NCBI RefSeq assembly: GCF_035222375.1
Contig: NW_026946365.1
Coordinates: 1,116,001 to 1,180,000 of the forward strand
Direction: 5' to 3'
DNA from: Podospora pseudocomata
Taxonomy: Eukaryota; Ascomycota; Sordariomycetes; Sordariales; Podosporaceae
DNA length: 64,000 bases
In this document: piece after piece, positions 1 through 12,453 of the stretch
Numbering within the stretch: position 1 is the first letter of the stretch
Layout: every line of letters begins with the position of its first letter
Notes under the pieces: model-generated
Databases searched by the model: none
What the model saw: only the letters and a program-made list of their open reading frames with translations
What the model was told of the DNA's origin: nothing
Program-made: the position numbers and the translations under genes

Positions 1-599
<599 letters not shown>

Positions 600-2074
600 G
601 TTGACTTGTGTGTGTCTCTTGATATCCTCGACTTTTTGTCTCCAGTTATGAAGATGAAGTGAGAGAGAGAAGGTCCGGACAAGAAAAGTTAAAATTGGGA
701 GCTATGAGCCTCCTTTTGTTTGCCTGATTTCCGAATGGTTAATTGACGTCGGCCGTGTTCCCCCTTTGACCCCGCTTGTCGACGAAGGTGGGGTTATTTA
801 TCGCGCTGCGCTGTTATGGAGGCAGGGGCGGGATTTGGATTACGGCAAGGAAACGAAGGGGATTTATCTCTTATTCTTATTCTTTTTTCGATATCAATGA
901 TCAATCATTACTGGATAGATCTTGTAGGTGTGTGATTCTTTTTTGTCCTTGAGGAGCTTGGCTTATAGCAGGCTCGGTGATTTCACGGCATCTTTTGTAT
1001 CTTTCACCTTTTATTTGGATTATCACTGCTACAGGAAAAGGTGACGGCTCGGCAGTTCTTTTCGTTTCTGTGCCATTGACTAATAGCAGTCAGTGGTGAT
1101 GTCGTGATAAAGGCCTTCCGATATCAATCGGTGGAGTAGGTGGGTTTTGGTTTTTGACAGCAGAATATCTGTCAAATTGTATGGTGAGAAATTCCCGATT
1201 GGGAAAGATTATGGCATTCAACACAGAGTGGCCCTGTCTGAGTTGAATTTGCGTTGTTACTTGATGACATCTCTTTGGTGGTGTGGTGTTGCTAGCACCG
1301 GACCGGACCGCACTTCAATTCGCCGATTCGGAGGGGGCTTCATTTTCCCGCCAGGGGCAGCAACAGTTTACCGCGCTCGCGCAACGCAAGTTCAAGGTGA
1401 CGAAAGCACGGATGTAAAAAGTTCTTAACGCCGGGTTTTATCTTCGGCGTGTGACTCTTTTGCTCGCTGTCGAAGAAGATAGGTCTTCTGGGCGAGAATT
1501 CGACGGGCATATAGGCTGTTGTGAATCTTCAGAAACGAAGACGGAAGGGATTTTCCGGGGCAAAGGGAACCCCCTGAGTTGATCGTGTGGACAACACGTA
1601 CATATGCAAGGTGGGAAGATCACCGTTGCAGGGTTGGGGGACGCATGAAAATAGGCAGGATTGTGGTGAGGTTATACTACCTTCTTTGGTTCTATGCTTG
1701 GTCGATGATGAATTGCAGCTTTGGCTTTGAGGCATAGGGTTGCGTTCGACCATCACAAGACCAAATGAGCCACACTTCTAAAGATACCTTCCCTTCAGGA
1801 CCATTTTGAAATCTTGTAACTCAAACTTTATGGCTAAGGTACTTTTGAAGAGAAGTCCAGACTTCATGAACCTCTCCCACGTGTAATAAAGTGGACCCAG
1901 CTCACCTGTCACCATTCTCGCAGCTTACCACCAGCATCTGCTTATCTCATCACCCCTCAACCTCACTTCACCACCTCACTTTTAGTCTCACTCAAACACA
2001 ACCGAACAATTCAGACCCTCATTCTCAACATCCATTCAGCCCTACAACAGTAACAAACCCCCCAACGCAGCAAC
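600..2074. other. Intergenic, divergent promoter region
   Basis: About 1.47 kb between the formaldehyde dehydrogenase start (-) and the DUF952 protein start (+). It holds T-rich stretches near 880-960 and a C/A-rich pyrimidine-biased leader from about 1900 to 2074, typical of fungal 5' UTRs. No RNA gene or repeat family is recognised. Open frames here show no family resemblance. Confidence 0.5.
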
Positions 2075-2610
2075 ATGAGCGGCGAACCCCCCCCCTCCCC
2101 TCTCCCAACCTACGTCTACAAGATCATCCCCTCCGCCCCGCCCTCCCCGATCCCCGATTTTTATCCGCTCTCGGATCTCGACCGGCAAGACGGGTTCGTG
2201 CACCTGAGCACCGCACGGCAGGTCAGTGTTTATCTAGTGCCCGTTTTGTCCTAGCTCCTCGCCTCCTCACCTTACCACCACCTCTTACCTGTGTCACTCA
2301 TATCCATTTGACGTACATACCCCCTTCCCCTCAACATGACATAATCTTTCTGCTGTGCTAACACAACCCCAAGGTCCCCATCACCTCCTCCCTCTTCTTC
2401 ACCTCATTCAAGTCCTTCCACATCCTCAAACTCCGCCTCTCCAACTTCCCCCAAGAAAGCGTAAAATGGGACGAAGTCCCCGGCACCAACGGCTGCCCCC
2501 ACCTCTACGGCAACTTTGGCGCCAAGGACGTTGTTGACAGCAAAGAGTTCGTCCGGGGAGATGACCAAACCTGGGAGGATGTCTTGAGGGGTGATAGCTG
2601 GCTCGAATAG
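2075..2610 (+). CDS. DUF952 family protein
   Basis: Predicted small soluble protein of 127 residues with two exons, 2075-2221 and 2374-2610, joined in phase 0 by a GTCAGT..AAG intron. It begins MSGEPPPSPLPTYVYKIIPS and contains the DUF952 signature GFVHLSTARQVP, split by the intron, followed by the FF..F hydrophobic core. DUF952 proteins are widespread in bacteria and fungi and are sometimes labelled glutathione S-transferase-like, but no biochemical function can be given. The start is the first ATG after a C/A-rich leader. Its 3' end lies convergent to the J-domain protein gene, about 150 bp away. The length matches the family. Confidence 0.85.
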
Positions 2611-2700
2611 AGCTCTTAGACCACACACACTCAACAAACATCAAACCCTCTTCCGCCCCCAAATAGTTCATAAAAAAATCAACGCTCTCATTAAAACTCA

Positions 2701-2732
2701 TCTAAACCCAAACCCAAACCTAAACCCAAGAC
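2701..2732. repeat. Short telomere-like AAACCC run
   Basis: Four to five degenerate hexamers (AAACCC, AAACCC, AAACCT, AAACCC) sit between two convergent gene ends. They resemble, but do not equal, the fungal telomere unit CCCTAA. The array is too short to be a telomere remnant with any certainty. Confidence 0.4.
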
Positions 2733-2759
2733 TCCATTCCCCTTCTCACCTTACCCCCT

Positions 2760-4038
2760 CTACCTCGTCCCCCTGGCCCCAACCGGCGCCCCCGTCCTCC
2801 TCCTCGCCAAACTCCGTCCCATAGCATCCCTCACCATCGGATCACTCCTAATAGTATTATGCACCAACCACTCCCTCACCCGCCTCCACACCTCCCCCAT
2901 CCCCTTCTCATCCCCCGCAAACGGCGCCAGCTCCAACTGCAACAAATTCGTCGCATCCGTATCCAACCTCCTGACCGTCCCCTCCAACCTCTCAAGCCCC
3001 TTCCTCAACTCCTGCTCCTCATTCCCCGTCCCCCTCCCACCCCTTCCCACGACAATGTTCCCACTCGTCGTATCAGCCGTCAGCAACGGACCAATCTGCG
3101 AAAAGGCCAGATACAGCGTCAACGCCAACTTCTTGGCCAGCGTAATCGCCTGAAACTGTAAATACGGCTGCCGGCCAGGAAACCAAGTAACAAAAGGGTT
3201 AATAAACTTTGTCAGCAAAACCGGCGGGTACGGTCTCGTGACGGCATGGCTCTCAAACAAAAACAGCAGCGCCAGCACCAACCACCTCTCAAACTTTCCC
3301 CAGTCCAGATACCCCAGCAACCCAAACCCGTACATCGACAGCGCCGCCAGCGTGTAGTACGGCACGATCCCCTTGAAGCCCCTGTACACATAATCCGCCA
3401 CGCTGCTGCAATGCTGCCACCCCGTCACCGCCTCCGGCCCAAACCGATCGTAAGCAAACCTCTTGGCCCCGTTCGTCAACGTATCCTGCGCCAGCTGCAG
3501 GTGCACAAAATAGGTATTCGCATCGTCGGCAGCGATCTTGCTGTCTTTGATCTTGTCTGGATGGAAGTGCGCCGCCAGTCTCCGGAAGCGGGATTTGATC
3601 TCCTTCTCTGTGGCTGTCAGGGGGACTCCAAGGGAGGAGTAAAATGAGGGGGTGGATTGTATGTCATGATCGGCTTCGTAGATGGTATACAACAAATAAA
3701 CCGTGACGACGGCAATGTGGATTTTGCGACGGTGTTCGGCCCATCGGGGGGTTCCCGGCGTGGGGTGGGGGTCGCCGGCGCGGATGAGGATGCTGTAGAG
3801 GATTGTTTGCGTCCAGCCTGTTACCAGCTACGAGAGTGCGTTAGCTAGGAGAGCAACATATCCATTTCTACCCGCAAAACACAGAAAAAGGACTACCCGG
3901 GTCGATTGGTGATGACACTTGTAGAGTACAAGTGGCATCACCCAGCAATACAGGTCTTGCAAGTGAAGGGTGTGTGAAGCGGGGGGGGCCTACGTTGGGG
4001 AGGAAGCTCCAGGCTATCAAAGACAGAAAGCCGGACAT
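2760..4038 (-). CDS. Membrane J-domain (DnaJ-like) protein, probably ER
   Basis: An Hsp40 co-chaperone expected to stimulate an Hsp70 at a membrane. The 370-residue model has exon 1 at 3994-4038 (15 codons, beginning MSGFLSLIAWSFLPN) and exon 2 at 2760-3827, phase 0. Two N-terminal hydrophobic segments (about residues 1-32 and 53-68) precede a J domain (about residues 74-135) with an intact HPD motif in RRLAAHFHPDK. Two further hydrophobic segments follow (PYYTLAALSMYGFGLLGYL and WLVLALLFLFESHA), then a soluble C-terminal part ending in an Arg-rich tail. The arrangement recalls fungal Sec63/Erj5-like membrane J proteins. I infer an ER location from the family and did not see a retention signal. 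Confidence 0.85.
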
Positions 4039-4511
4039 GGTTAGGTGGTGGTAGCAATGCCAGAGAGCAATCCAGGCGGTAAGAATAAATGTGAAAGAAA
4101 TGCTGCTACCGTGTCATAACCCTTCATCTGCGCAAACAAAAGTGTTTGGTGGAGTTGCGGGAGAAGTGAATGGGAATGCGACCCAACCCTCGAAATAATG
4201 TCGCGTCACAAAAGAGCTTCTGCAAGCTGGCTGCAATTGGAAGTGTGGAACACGGACCACCCTGGCCATCAAGGTTGCCACATAGCCGGCAGGCAGCTCA
4301 ATATGAATGAATCAAAACAACGGACAGGAGAAATCACCAAATCTCGAAGTAAAAGCTCAACAAATGGGATGGGGAAGAAAGAGCCAAAAGCTCACCGGCC
4401 AACTCTTAAAAGTGAGCCGGCTACGAAACCCTCGGTAGGTTTACTTCGCAGGGGGATAGTCGAGGTGTGGAGGGGTCAATATTCCTTGAAGGCATCTCGA
4501 AAGACAAAGCC
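4039..4511. other. Intergenic
   Basis: Upstream of the J-domain gene and downstream (minus strand) of the tRNA-like element. It holds an A4 run at 4408-4411 that would read as a pol III-type T4 stop on the minus strand. Nothing else is recognised. Confidence 0.4.
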
Positions 4512-4622
4512 TCACTGAGGAATCGAACTCAGGTGTCCACGGAGCAGTGTTTTCACACCGGGCATTGTTCGTTGCCTGATTCAGGTGCGCTTACGTCTTA
4601 CCTGCTGAGCCATCTGACCTTT
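4512..4622 (-). ncRNA. tRNA-like RNA polymerase III element, copy 1
   Basis: Read on the minus strand this carries an A-box match (TGGCTCAGCAGG, 4601-4612) and a B-box match (GAGTTCGATTCC, 4519-4530) separated by about 70 bp. The B box sits in a perfect 5-bp T-arm hairpin, CTGAG-TTCGATT-CTCAG. No convincing seven-pair acceptor stem or anticodon loop could be folded, so it may be an intron-bearing tRNA, a pseudo-tRNA or a tRNA-derived ncRNA. Upstream on the same strand at 4668-4682 is a block TATATATTAGGTCAA shared exactly with the element near 22.6 kb. Transcription by pol III is inferred from the internal boxes only. Confidence 0.45.
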
Positions 4623-4667
4623 CCAGTTACCAGATGAGTGCGTAGGCGCTTGATGGAAGGAGCACGG

Positions 4668-4692
4668 TTGACCTAATATATAGACCATGGTT
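4668..4692 (-). promoter_or_regulatory. TATA-type block upstream of tRNA-like element, copy 1
   Basis: The plus-strand sequence TTGACCTAATATATA (4668-4682) plus flank matches the equivalent block at 22769-22793 in 22 of 25 positions, with the first 15 identical. It lies about 55 bp 5' of the A box of the minus-strand tRNA-like element, consistent with an upstream TATA element of a fungal pol III gene. Confidence 0.5.
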
Positions 4693-4948
4693 GTAAGAGT
4701 ATTATATTTACACAAATGCCTGCCCTTCCCAGCTCCCTTTTCCAGTCTCCTGTTGCCATATGTACCAGACACACCTTGCCGCCCCCACGTACCCTACAAT
4801 AAAGAAAAAGAAAAAAGTATGCAAAACTAAACCGCTCGACGAAAACAACCGTGGCCAAACACAGCTAGCTGCAAGTCGCAAAAAAACGCTCTCCAAAAGC
4901 ACATACTAGAATGTTCAAGAAAAAAAGGTCCCAAAAAGTATCGCCCGC

Positions 4949-6761
4949 TCAATCAACCCCATCATCATCATCCTCCCTATCATACTCCCTCCTCGGCGTA
5001 CTCGCACCACTGCCCATCCCCCCCCGCCTCGGTGAACTCGTCCCACTTCCTCCCTGTCCTAGTCTGGGACTGCTAATCAGCAACGGACTCCTCGCCCCGG
5101 CACCCCATCGCCCATTAGTCACCACATTCATCGCTATCCTCTCCTTCCTCGCCCTAATCTCCTCCTGTTTCACCTGTTCAGTCTGCTCCTCTTCATCAAT
5201 CTCGTTATCAATCTCCTCCAGCTCATCCTCCACCGTCCGCCCGGCGGGACTTAACCTCCTCAGATTAACATCCTGCTGCCCAGCTCCAAGCCCGGGGCTG
5301 ACGGGATCGTCCACATAGAGGCTGGGGTCGCGGCCCAGTATCCTGTCGGCTTTGCTTTGCGCCTTTCTGTGACCAGGAGAAGGCAAAGGTGACGGAACTC
5401 TGCTGGCCGGTCTGGAAGGCTGTAAATAATGTCTCCCTGCTCCGCCATCAACTCTCACCATGGGCGGTTGAGGATCAGGCTCAGGGTAATCCGAATCAGC
5501 TCCCCAGCCTGCCACCCGCTCTCTTTCCCGTTGCTGTTCCCGCTCTCTTGCGATCCTGTCTCTCGCCTCAAGCCACTCGGGACTGGGCTCCCAGCTCCAG
5601 CCATCGCCAGTCGTGTTGCAGATTGGAATCGGCCATAATAGCGGGGCAGGGCCGAACAAATGAAGCAGGTTCCTCTTGGCGCCGAGGTCGAAAGCATTGG
5701 GAAGTTTGGTTGCATCCTGCTCGTCCATGAATTCTTCATAGCGCTTGCGGGCCCGGTACTGCTCCATTTCAGAGGGTGTAAATCTCCTCGAGCCAGCTTG
5801 CAACTCGGGGTTGACGGAGGGATGCGAGGGTTCTTGACGAAGTTCCTCGCCTTCTTCAGGCCGAGTGACACCCGGAATTGCGTTTTGATGAATATCGAGG
5901 AGTTGTTGACCGTAAGAAGGGAGCTGGACGCCTTGACCGGGAGTGTGTTGGTTGATGTAGGTCCTGTGCATGGATTCCCTGAGAGGGGTCAAATATCTAG
6001 TTTTCTCCAAGCACTCGATGGTTGTTTGGCCTCTGGTAGCGAGATAGATATGCCACCCTGTGAATGCCCCGACTACAATGCCGATGATACCGGCAACGAT
6101 GGCAAGGCAGATGTAGTTAACTGGCATGAGATTCTCGACGTAAGTAGTGTTGGCGAAGATCTCTTCCCAGACCCAGCTGGCGGAGCCAAGGAAGGCGTAT
6201 AGAGAGAACATTGTGGTATAAATGAGAAAAAGGAGGAAGGCCTTGTGGTTTCGGAGACCGATGCAGGTTGCTAGCCAGGGGCAGTGATGGTCCATCTTGA
6301 GGACACACCGGCGGCAGGTGGAGCAATGATGGGCGCGGTCGGGCTTCCGAGCCTGGCATTTCTTGCAGAAACGGAGCTCGCCATTGGACTTGACGGTGTA
6401 TGATGTGGCCGAAGGGGCGGCGTGGGTCGGTAGCGTGCTGTAGCCATGATCGTTCGTCGTGCTTCCCGGTGGTGTAAATACGGCAGTGGTGTAGCACCAG
6501 TTGAGCATGGCGTAGAGGGCAAAGCCAACAAGTTTATAAGTGGTTCCTATCGATAAGGCGAGACTCGTCAGTGTGGTTGGGTGACATCGAGGTAGCAAGC
6601 AACATACCCAGCCATTCCACCCTCGATGGCACAGAGCAGAGATCCCACAACACATAGACGGCCCAAGTTGTTATCCCGTACACGAATGCCAAGGGAAAAT
6701 ACGTGGCGCAAGTGCAACATGTGCGCTCAATCTTTCTCGCCCACCGGCGAGCGCTTCCCAT
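4949..6761 (-). CDS. PFA3: DHHC palmitoyltransferase, Pfa3-like
   Basis: Transfers palmitate to cysteines of membrane-associated proteins; yeast Pfa3 acts on Vac8 at the vacuole. The 583-residue model has exon 1 at 6608-6761 (starts MGSARRWARK) and exon 2 at 4949-6546, joined by a GTATGT..TAG intron in phase 1. Order of parts: TM1 and TM2 in the first 75 residues; the cysteine-rich domain with FCKKCQARKPDRAHHC; the catalytic DHHC in KMDHHCPWLATCIGLRNH at about residue 137; TM3 and TM4 (AFLLFLIYTTMFSLYAFLG and YICLAIVAGIIGIVVGAF); then a long hydrophilic tail. The tail is acidic and Pro/Ser-rich and ends YDREDDDDGVD. All zinc-binding Cys/His and the active Cys are intact. Pfa3 rather than another DHHC paralogue is inferred from the four-TM layout and the tail. 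Confidence 0.9.
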
Positions 6762-8614
6762 GTTTTCTGTCGAGGATTCGCAATCGTGGGATGGTGCTTC
6801 GAGAATAGGGGGAAACTGTCTGGTCGCGGAACGCGCAACTGGAAGGATCGGGGAGGGTGATGGCGGAGGGGATCTGGATAACGGCGTTGCATCCATCAGT
6901 TGTCGGTACAATCGGGGCACCGAGAATTATGGATTCATCGCTGGTGGTTCGAGTGGTGGACTTGTCGAGAAAAAGAACAAGGGGCAAGGCGGCTGGCTGT
7001 CAGTTTAGTGTTTGAAGTTGATGGCGACGGCAATTACAGGGGTCTCTAGCCTTGTGTTGCTGCCAGCCTCAGCCTCAAACACACTGAGCCAATGGGGTCC
7101 CCGCGTCACTGACAGCCCGGGACAGCGCTCGGGCCGCATGAACGGTTTAGCCCCTGATTTCCGGCTTCACGGGACCGTTGAAGACTTCTATATAGAATTC
7201 TGCTTGCTACAGACATGTATGGACGATTATACTTTGGTTTTGACTACTACATTACTCTCAAGAATATGCTGATCATTGTGGTTTGGCAAGAGAAGACCTA
7301 TCTGTCAACTGAAATATCGAAACCTGGACTATGCTGTGACTGGCCAATTCTGTCCAGAGGCGCTCTTGGTATCTTCGACTGAGGGAATGCTTTAGCATCG
7401 AGCATAGTTTCGAACTACTACAGATATCCATGATCAATAGGAAGAGATGCCGGGAACGTAAAGTCAGGATCTTCCAAGTAGCCTCACCTCGCTCAGCATA
7501 TTCGCCCCCCAGTAATGCTGCAAGTCAAGAGACTGAAGCGAAAAAGCATGCCATTGGGTATCACCAGCTCAGACATGCAGTTGTTTCTGCGTTGTGGCAT
7601 GGCGGTGAAGCTCTTCCGGCCAGTGCCAGCTGAAGTTCGGCGGAAATGCACTTGGCAGATTCGCTGTCACATGGAACTACTGACGACATTGCTGGGATGG
7701 TGGATATGCAGTAAATGAAAAGCCGTCTAGGGGCTAGCTGCATAGGCACGGTACCTTGCGTAAATCCTCCGTGGATGACGGAAGCTCTTCTCCATGTACA
7801 TAAAACCAGGCATTTAAACACGCCTCTATAAGACTCCCAAAAGCTCGGGTTTTCCGCTCTTTGCATGCCCTATCGGACCAACCGTTCATCCCCCGGTAAC
7901 GAATCACGCAATCAGATCGCACCCAGCCCGTGTTCAAGCTCACTGGGCCTGCAGCCACATCGGGACACGTGAAGATAACGGGCCGGTGGAGAAGGGCCAA
8001 GGCAAGTGAGAGAGCCAAGACAGCGCCTGGATCTGGGACCACCGTGGACAGGGAAGGGGAAAAAAAAAGCTCGATAAGATCCATCTCGTCGCCAAATCCT
8101 AGCCGCTATTTTTCTCGTGCCGGATAAAACCCCATCGCCATCGTCTGATTTGCCAGACGCCCAAAAGAAACCCCAGATGGGTCGTGAATCTAGAGCCTTT
8201 ACAGCAGGACACCACAATAACGGACCCATCCCTCCTCCTCCAGCAGGTGCCTAGCACCACCACACGCCTCGAACCACATAACTCCCCATCTGCCTTTCCC
8301 CCCCTCCTCCCCCTCCCCCTCCTCCTGCGTACCATTTTCGAGCCTGCCATTCCGCCGTTAGATCGACACTCGTCCCGCGACAAGCTCACGATATTCGATC
8401 GATCGATCTGTCTCGAATACGCATCTAGAAACAAACACTCGCTTGGCAAGCTCCCCGAGACCACCATCGACGTCCTCTCTCGCCCTCGCTGGTAGCCCCG
8501 CTACCTTGCACGGCGCACGACGCCTTTTGAGCCACCAAGCACCTATATTCCTTTTAAAGTGCACTCCTAGTGGGGAGGGGCACTGCGGGGGAAGAACACT
8601 CGCCCGCCGCAAAC
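6762..8614. other. Intergenic, divergent promoter region
   Basis: About 1.85 kb between Pfa3 (-) and Ice2 (+). The Ice2-proximal part has a strong pyrimidine tract (about 8296-8330, CTCC-rich) and C/A-rich leader sequence, usual in fungal promoters and 5' UTRs. No gene, repeat or RNA is supported. Confidence 0.5.
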
Positions 8615-9980
8615 ATGTGGTGGCTCATCAACGCCTGCTCGAGTGCCATTTTCCTGTTCAGCATCGTCCTCTCGATACCAATCGCTTTCGATGTCGGGGG
8701 CCGTGATGCTGGCCTGGCTTATTCGCTATCACTTTTCCTTTTCTACATTTTCTACAGTACCAGCAAGCTTATAACGCCGGAGAAGTCTCGGATACGCTGG
8801 TTCTTCAAGAGTCTAGTTGGGTTATCACAATGGATTGTTATACCCGCATTGTTGATTTGGGCTCTCAACCGTTTCTCGGTCGATGCCGATAGTGCCAACT
8901 GGGTGTCACGTACGTTTGCCCACGTTACAGGGCACCACAAGAGCTGGAGAGAGTGGTTTTGGGGGTCTGAAGGTTTTGTGGAAAACGTTGCGTTAGGCTC
9001 TTGGGACAATACCTTGAGTTATTCGAGCCCTGTTTTCCAACTTCTCGAGGGCTTCTGCAGCTTGTTGGTGATCCAGGCTGCTGGTCAGATTGCGAGATGG
9101 CTGGTCAACCGGGGAAGAAGTGACACCTGGGTGGCACGTATTTTCCTCACTCCCACGCTGTTCTGTGCTCATGCTGACATTAACCCCTCAGATCACGCTC
9201 CTGATAATATCAGGTGCCATCAGCTCCATGGCCATTTACTTCTTATGGCGTGTCATGTGCTTCCCACAAATCGGCAACTTCGATGCCACGCTCATCGGCG
9301 TTGCCATGACCTCAGCCTTCTTCCTCTGCGGTTTTGGCATTGCCAGCGGCCGAGGGAATCCGATCGAGTCTTCCCTTCTTTTTGCGTACACGGTTCTCTG
9401 TGTCTATCAGATTTTCACCGATTATCAGCCCTCGCCCGAGGCTGCCGCCGCAGCGGAAGCTGCCGCTGCTGCGCAGCCGGATTTTCCGCCTCTGCCGCCC
9501 ATCCTCATGGCCTCCTACACCACTCTGATCCACATGCTCAGCAGCCTTCCGTCGGCTTTTGGTTTATCATTCCAGTTTCTTTACGCGGCATTCCAAACCA
9601 TCACCCCTAGCGTCATCATCTCGCTGACATATCGCACCATCGTTTTCTATTGCGCTACGAGAATTATTCCGGCTGTTAGAGAGTTGGGTGCTCAGGCTAT
9701 TATGGAAGAGCCCACGCTCGACGAAAGCGATGGCGCCAACCGTGTTCTTGGTTTCCTCAGCTGGTTTTCGCCTTCTATTCTGATTGCGGTATACACCAGT
9801 TTGCTCCTGCAGCACTTTACTATTGCCGATGGCGACGAGCTCGGCTGGACTCTCCGGGCCGGCGATGCTGGTGGCAGTACTTGGCGGTGGATCAACTTGA
9901 CGGCCACCATGGGACTTTATGCCATCGAGTTGTACCTCGGTGGTGATGGTGATGGTGGCGCGCACTGGAAGACGGACTGA
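8615..9980 (+). CDS. ICE2: Ice2-family ER membrane protein
   Basis: Yeast Ice2 is a multi-pass ER protein needed for cortical ER inheritance and ER membrane growth. The 434-residue model has exons 8615-9130 and 9192-9980. It starts MWWLINACSSAIFLFSIVLS and is hydrophobic throughout, with about ten candidate TM segments, a polar Ala/Glu-rich loop (PSPEAAAAAEAAAAAQPDFPP) and a short polar C-terminus ending HWKTD. To keep frame the donor must be GTGGCA after TGG; the better-looking GTATTT six bases later breaks frame. The donor is therefore weak and is the least certain part of the model. The acceptor is CCCTCAG before ATCACGCTC. Length and hydrophobicity profile fit the Ice2 family. Confidence 0.82.
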
Positions 9981-10904
9981 AGAAGTTCTCCCGAGAGAAC
10001 ATTAGCAGGGGGCCGGGGAGGTCAATGGCATGCCAATCCATGGGGCCATCCGCAGCATGGCCGATTGGAAGGGCTGTATTGAAACTCAAGCTGGATGACA
10101 ATGTCCCAGCCAAACGGGATTCCTCGCCGGATACTAATCGACGTCGAGAAGAAGGAATTCAAAACGGGGAAAGCTATCAGAAGATCAAGGAACAGGGCTA
10201 CTAAAAACCATGGATACTAAAGGAAAAAGGGGGACAAGAGGAGGAAGGCAAGATACCCAATGGCTAGGAAGCGCAGGTTATGGAAAGGTGATGCAAAACA
10301 TATCACCAGTAGAAGAAAGATAAGCATGCAAGTCATTAACAAGATTGACTTGGCAGGACCGCTCGCACGTTCCTCACGTACAACATACGCTTTTTTCATT
10401 TTTTTTTTCTTCATGGCTTTGGCTCCTTTCAATATTGTATTCATAGTAAACAAACCAAACGGGCAACGTGGATGAGAACAGGGGGATTGAGAGTCGGAAG
10501 CAACGTCTGGCTGGCGTAGGGGGCATCATGTTGCAATATCGTACAATCATAAAGCGAATGGCGTTGGTGTCTTTTTATTTTCGTTTTCTTGGACTATGAC
10601 CGGGGGCCGGAACTGGGACTGGAACTTGGTTGGCTGGCTGGAGCATGTATCATTTGAATTTTCATATGTCTAAGCACAACTATCAGAGCCTGCCTTTCGA
10701 TCATAAGCTACCGCATAACCCCTTCTACATGCTACAAAATTCTTGCAGTATGGCATTTCTACAGTAACACAACACAAAAGAGACCCAGTATCATTGGAAA
10801 GAAAATGCATCATGTATTATTCGCTAACCCCCATCCCATGCAAGTTGACATCTCATAACAACCAACCTCCCTCCTCTTATATACCCCCCCCCCCTGGTCT
10901 CTGT
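9981..10904. other. Intergenic between convergent genes
   Basis: About 0.9 kb between the 3' ends of Ice2 (+) and Aim6 (-). It contains T-rich tracts (10387-10410, 10571-10590) consistent with 3' UTR and poly(A) signals for either strand. No further gene is supported. Confidence 0.5.
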
Positions 10905-12453
10905 TCAAAACAACCTCAATATCCTCCTCCAAGTCCTAATCCTCCTCCAATCCTCGCTCGTAGCCCCCTTCAAATCATCCACATTCAACATGCCCATCCC
11001 CTCCCCAACCAGTACCTCCCAAATCTTATTCCTCACATGAATCGGCCAAGCAGGCAGCTCCCAGTACCTGCTCACCAACCCCCTTTCCTTTGCCGCCGCC
11101 AGATGCCCCCTGATCTTAGCCAGCTGCCCAGCTGTTGGCTCGCCCCCCTTCCACCACTGGGTAATACCTATCGACCTGAAGAAGCTCACCGAGGCATAAT
11201 AGGAGTTGGAGCTGTTATATGGGGAATCGGGTAGAAGTTTATCAAGCGGGGCGTCAAAAAACGCGTCGCGGTCAGGAGGAGAGGTCGAGTTGGAGTATTT
11301 AGCGGTGGTGGTGGTGGTGGTTGGGTAGGGGGGTGTCAAAATGAGGTCAAAGGGTGTATTCCCCGTGCCCACAACCGTCACAGGCCTCGAGTGAAATTCC
11401 CCATCCTCATAAAACGAAAGCCATCCCCTTTCCCTCAGGGGATCAAGTTGCCTCAGCACGTGCGGCCAAGTCTCATGACCCGAGGTCTTGAGATCAATCA
11501 GCAAGACCAAAGTCTGGGCAGGGTCGACGTCAAAGACTCCGTTGAGCGTCCCGTTGTAGTACGGTGTTTTGGGGTTTTGCTTCTCCAAGATGTCGACGAT
11601 GGGGTTGACGTAGAGGGATTGAAACGTGCGGTTTACTTGCAAGGAAGCCAGGTCGTGGCCGACAAGCAGGTCGTTGTTGAATAGCCAGACGTCGGCTTCT
11701 ACTCCTGTGCACCCCGCGTAGAGGGCGTCGAATAACGGGACGCGGCGCCAGTAGTCGTTGTGGGAGTGGCAGGGGAGGGGGATGACGTCCCGGAGGAAGT
11801 CAGTTGGGTACCAGGAGAGATCCTCCGTGCCGGTGTTGGGTTGGCCCCAGTTGACAAAGGGGTCGTAGTCATTGTGGCGGGCGCCGATGAGGGAGTCTTT
11901 GATGGCGGAGAGGAGGTTGAGGAGGAGGATGAGGGCTCTGAGCGGGGGTGTCAGTGAAACTATCATAGAATAGATGAGTGCAGGTATAAACAATAACAAA
12001 AAAAAACACATACAACAATCCTACTCCAAGCACCGTAACCCGCAATTGCAACCCCCACGACTTCCACAGCCCCTTCTTCCTCTGCCCTCCTCTTCCATGC
12101 CGTGATGATGGTTGCCCGCATTTGCTGCAGCTCGCTGGCTCACCATTCACCGTCTCCAGACCCTGCTCTTCATGCTCAAGTTCGCTGCTGGGAATCTCGG
12201 TGTATTCCACCTTTACACCGCCCAACTTCCTCTTCTCAAGTGACGCCATGACAGAGGAGCGTATCCTGGCAAAAAACCCGCTCGTTTGGTGTTGTTGTTG
12301 TGGTTGTGGTTCAGTTTCGAGGATGAAGGTGGTCGGAGTTGGCGGCGTCGATGATGATGATGGCGGCGATGGTCTCGGCGGATCCACTGTCTCCTCCCCG
12401 ACGATCTCCATGCTGCTGGCAGACGGCCCCACCGAGACCACTTCTGGGCGCAT
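10905..12453 (-). CDS. AIM6: Aim6-like PLC-type phosphodiesterase, membrane anchored
   Basis: Related to yeast Aim6 (altered inheritance of mitochondria) with a PLC-like/GDPD TIM-barrel fold. The 490-residue model has exon 1 at 12014-12453 and exon 2 at 10905-11937, phase 2, with a GTATGT..CAG intron. Residues 1-130 are polar and Pro/Ser-rich, with a CSKCGQ pair. A TM segment (RVTVLGVGLLALILLLNLL) is created across the splice junction, and the catalytic domain follows. GDPD-like active-site motifs are visible: HSHNDYWRR, GVEADVWLFNNDLLVGHD and LLIDLKTSG. The true reaction of Aim6 is unknown. The acidic and His residues expected for catalysis are present. Confidence 0.88.

Noticed and set aside
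1891-2361. A 156-codon open frame overlapping the start of the DUF952 gene
   Set aside because: It is Pro/Ser/His-rich leader sequence in another frame and runs across the intron of the recognised gene.
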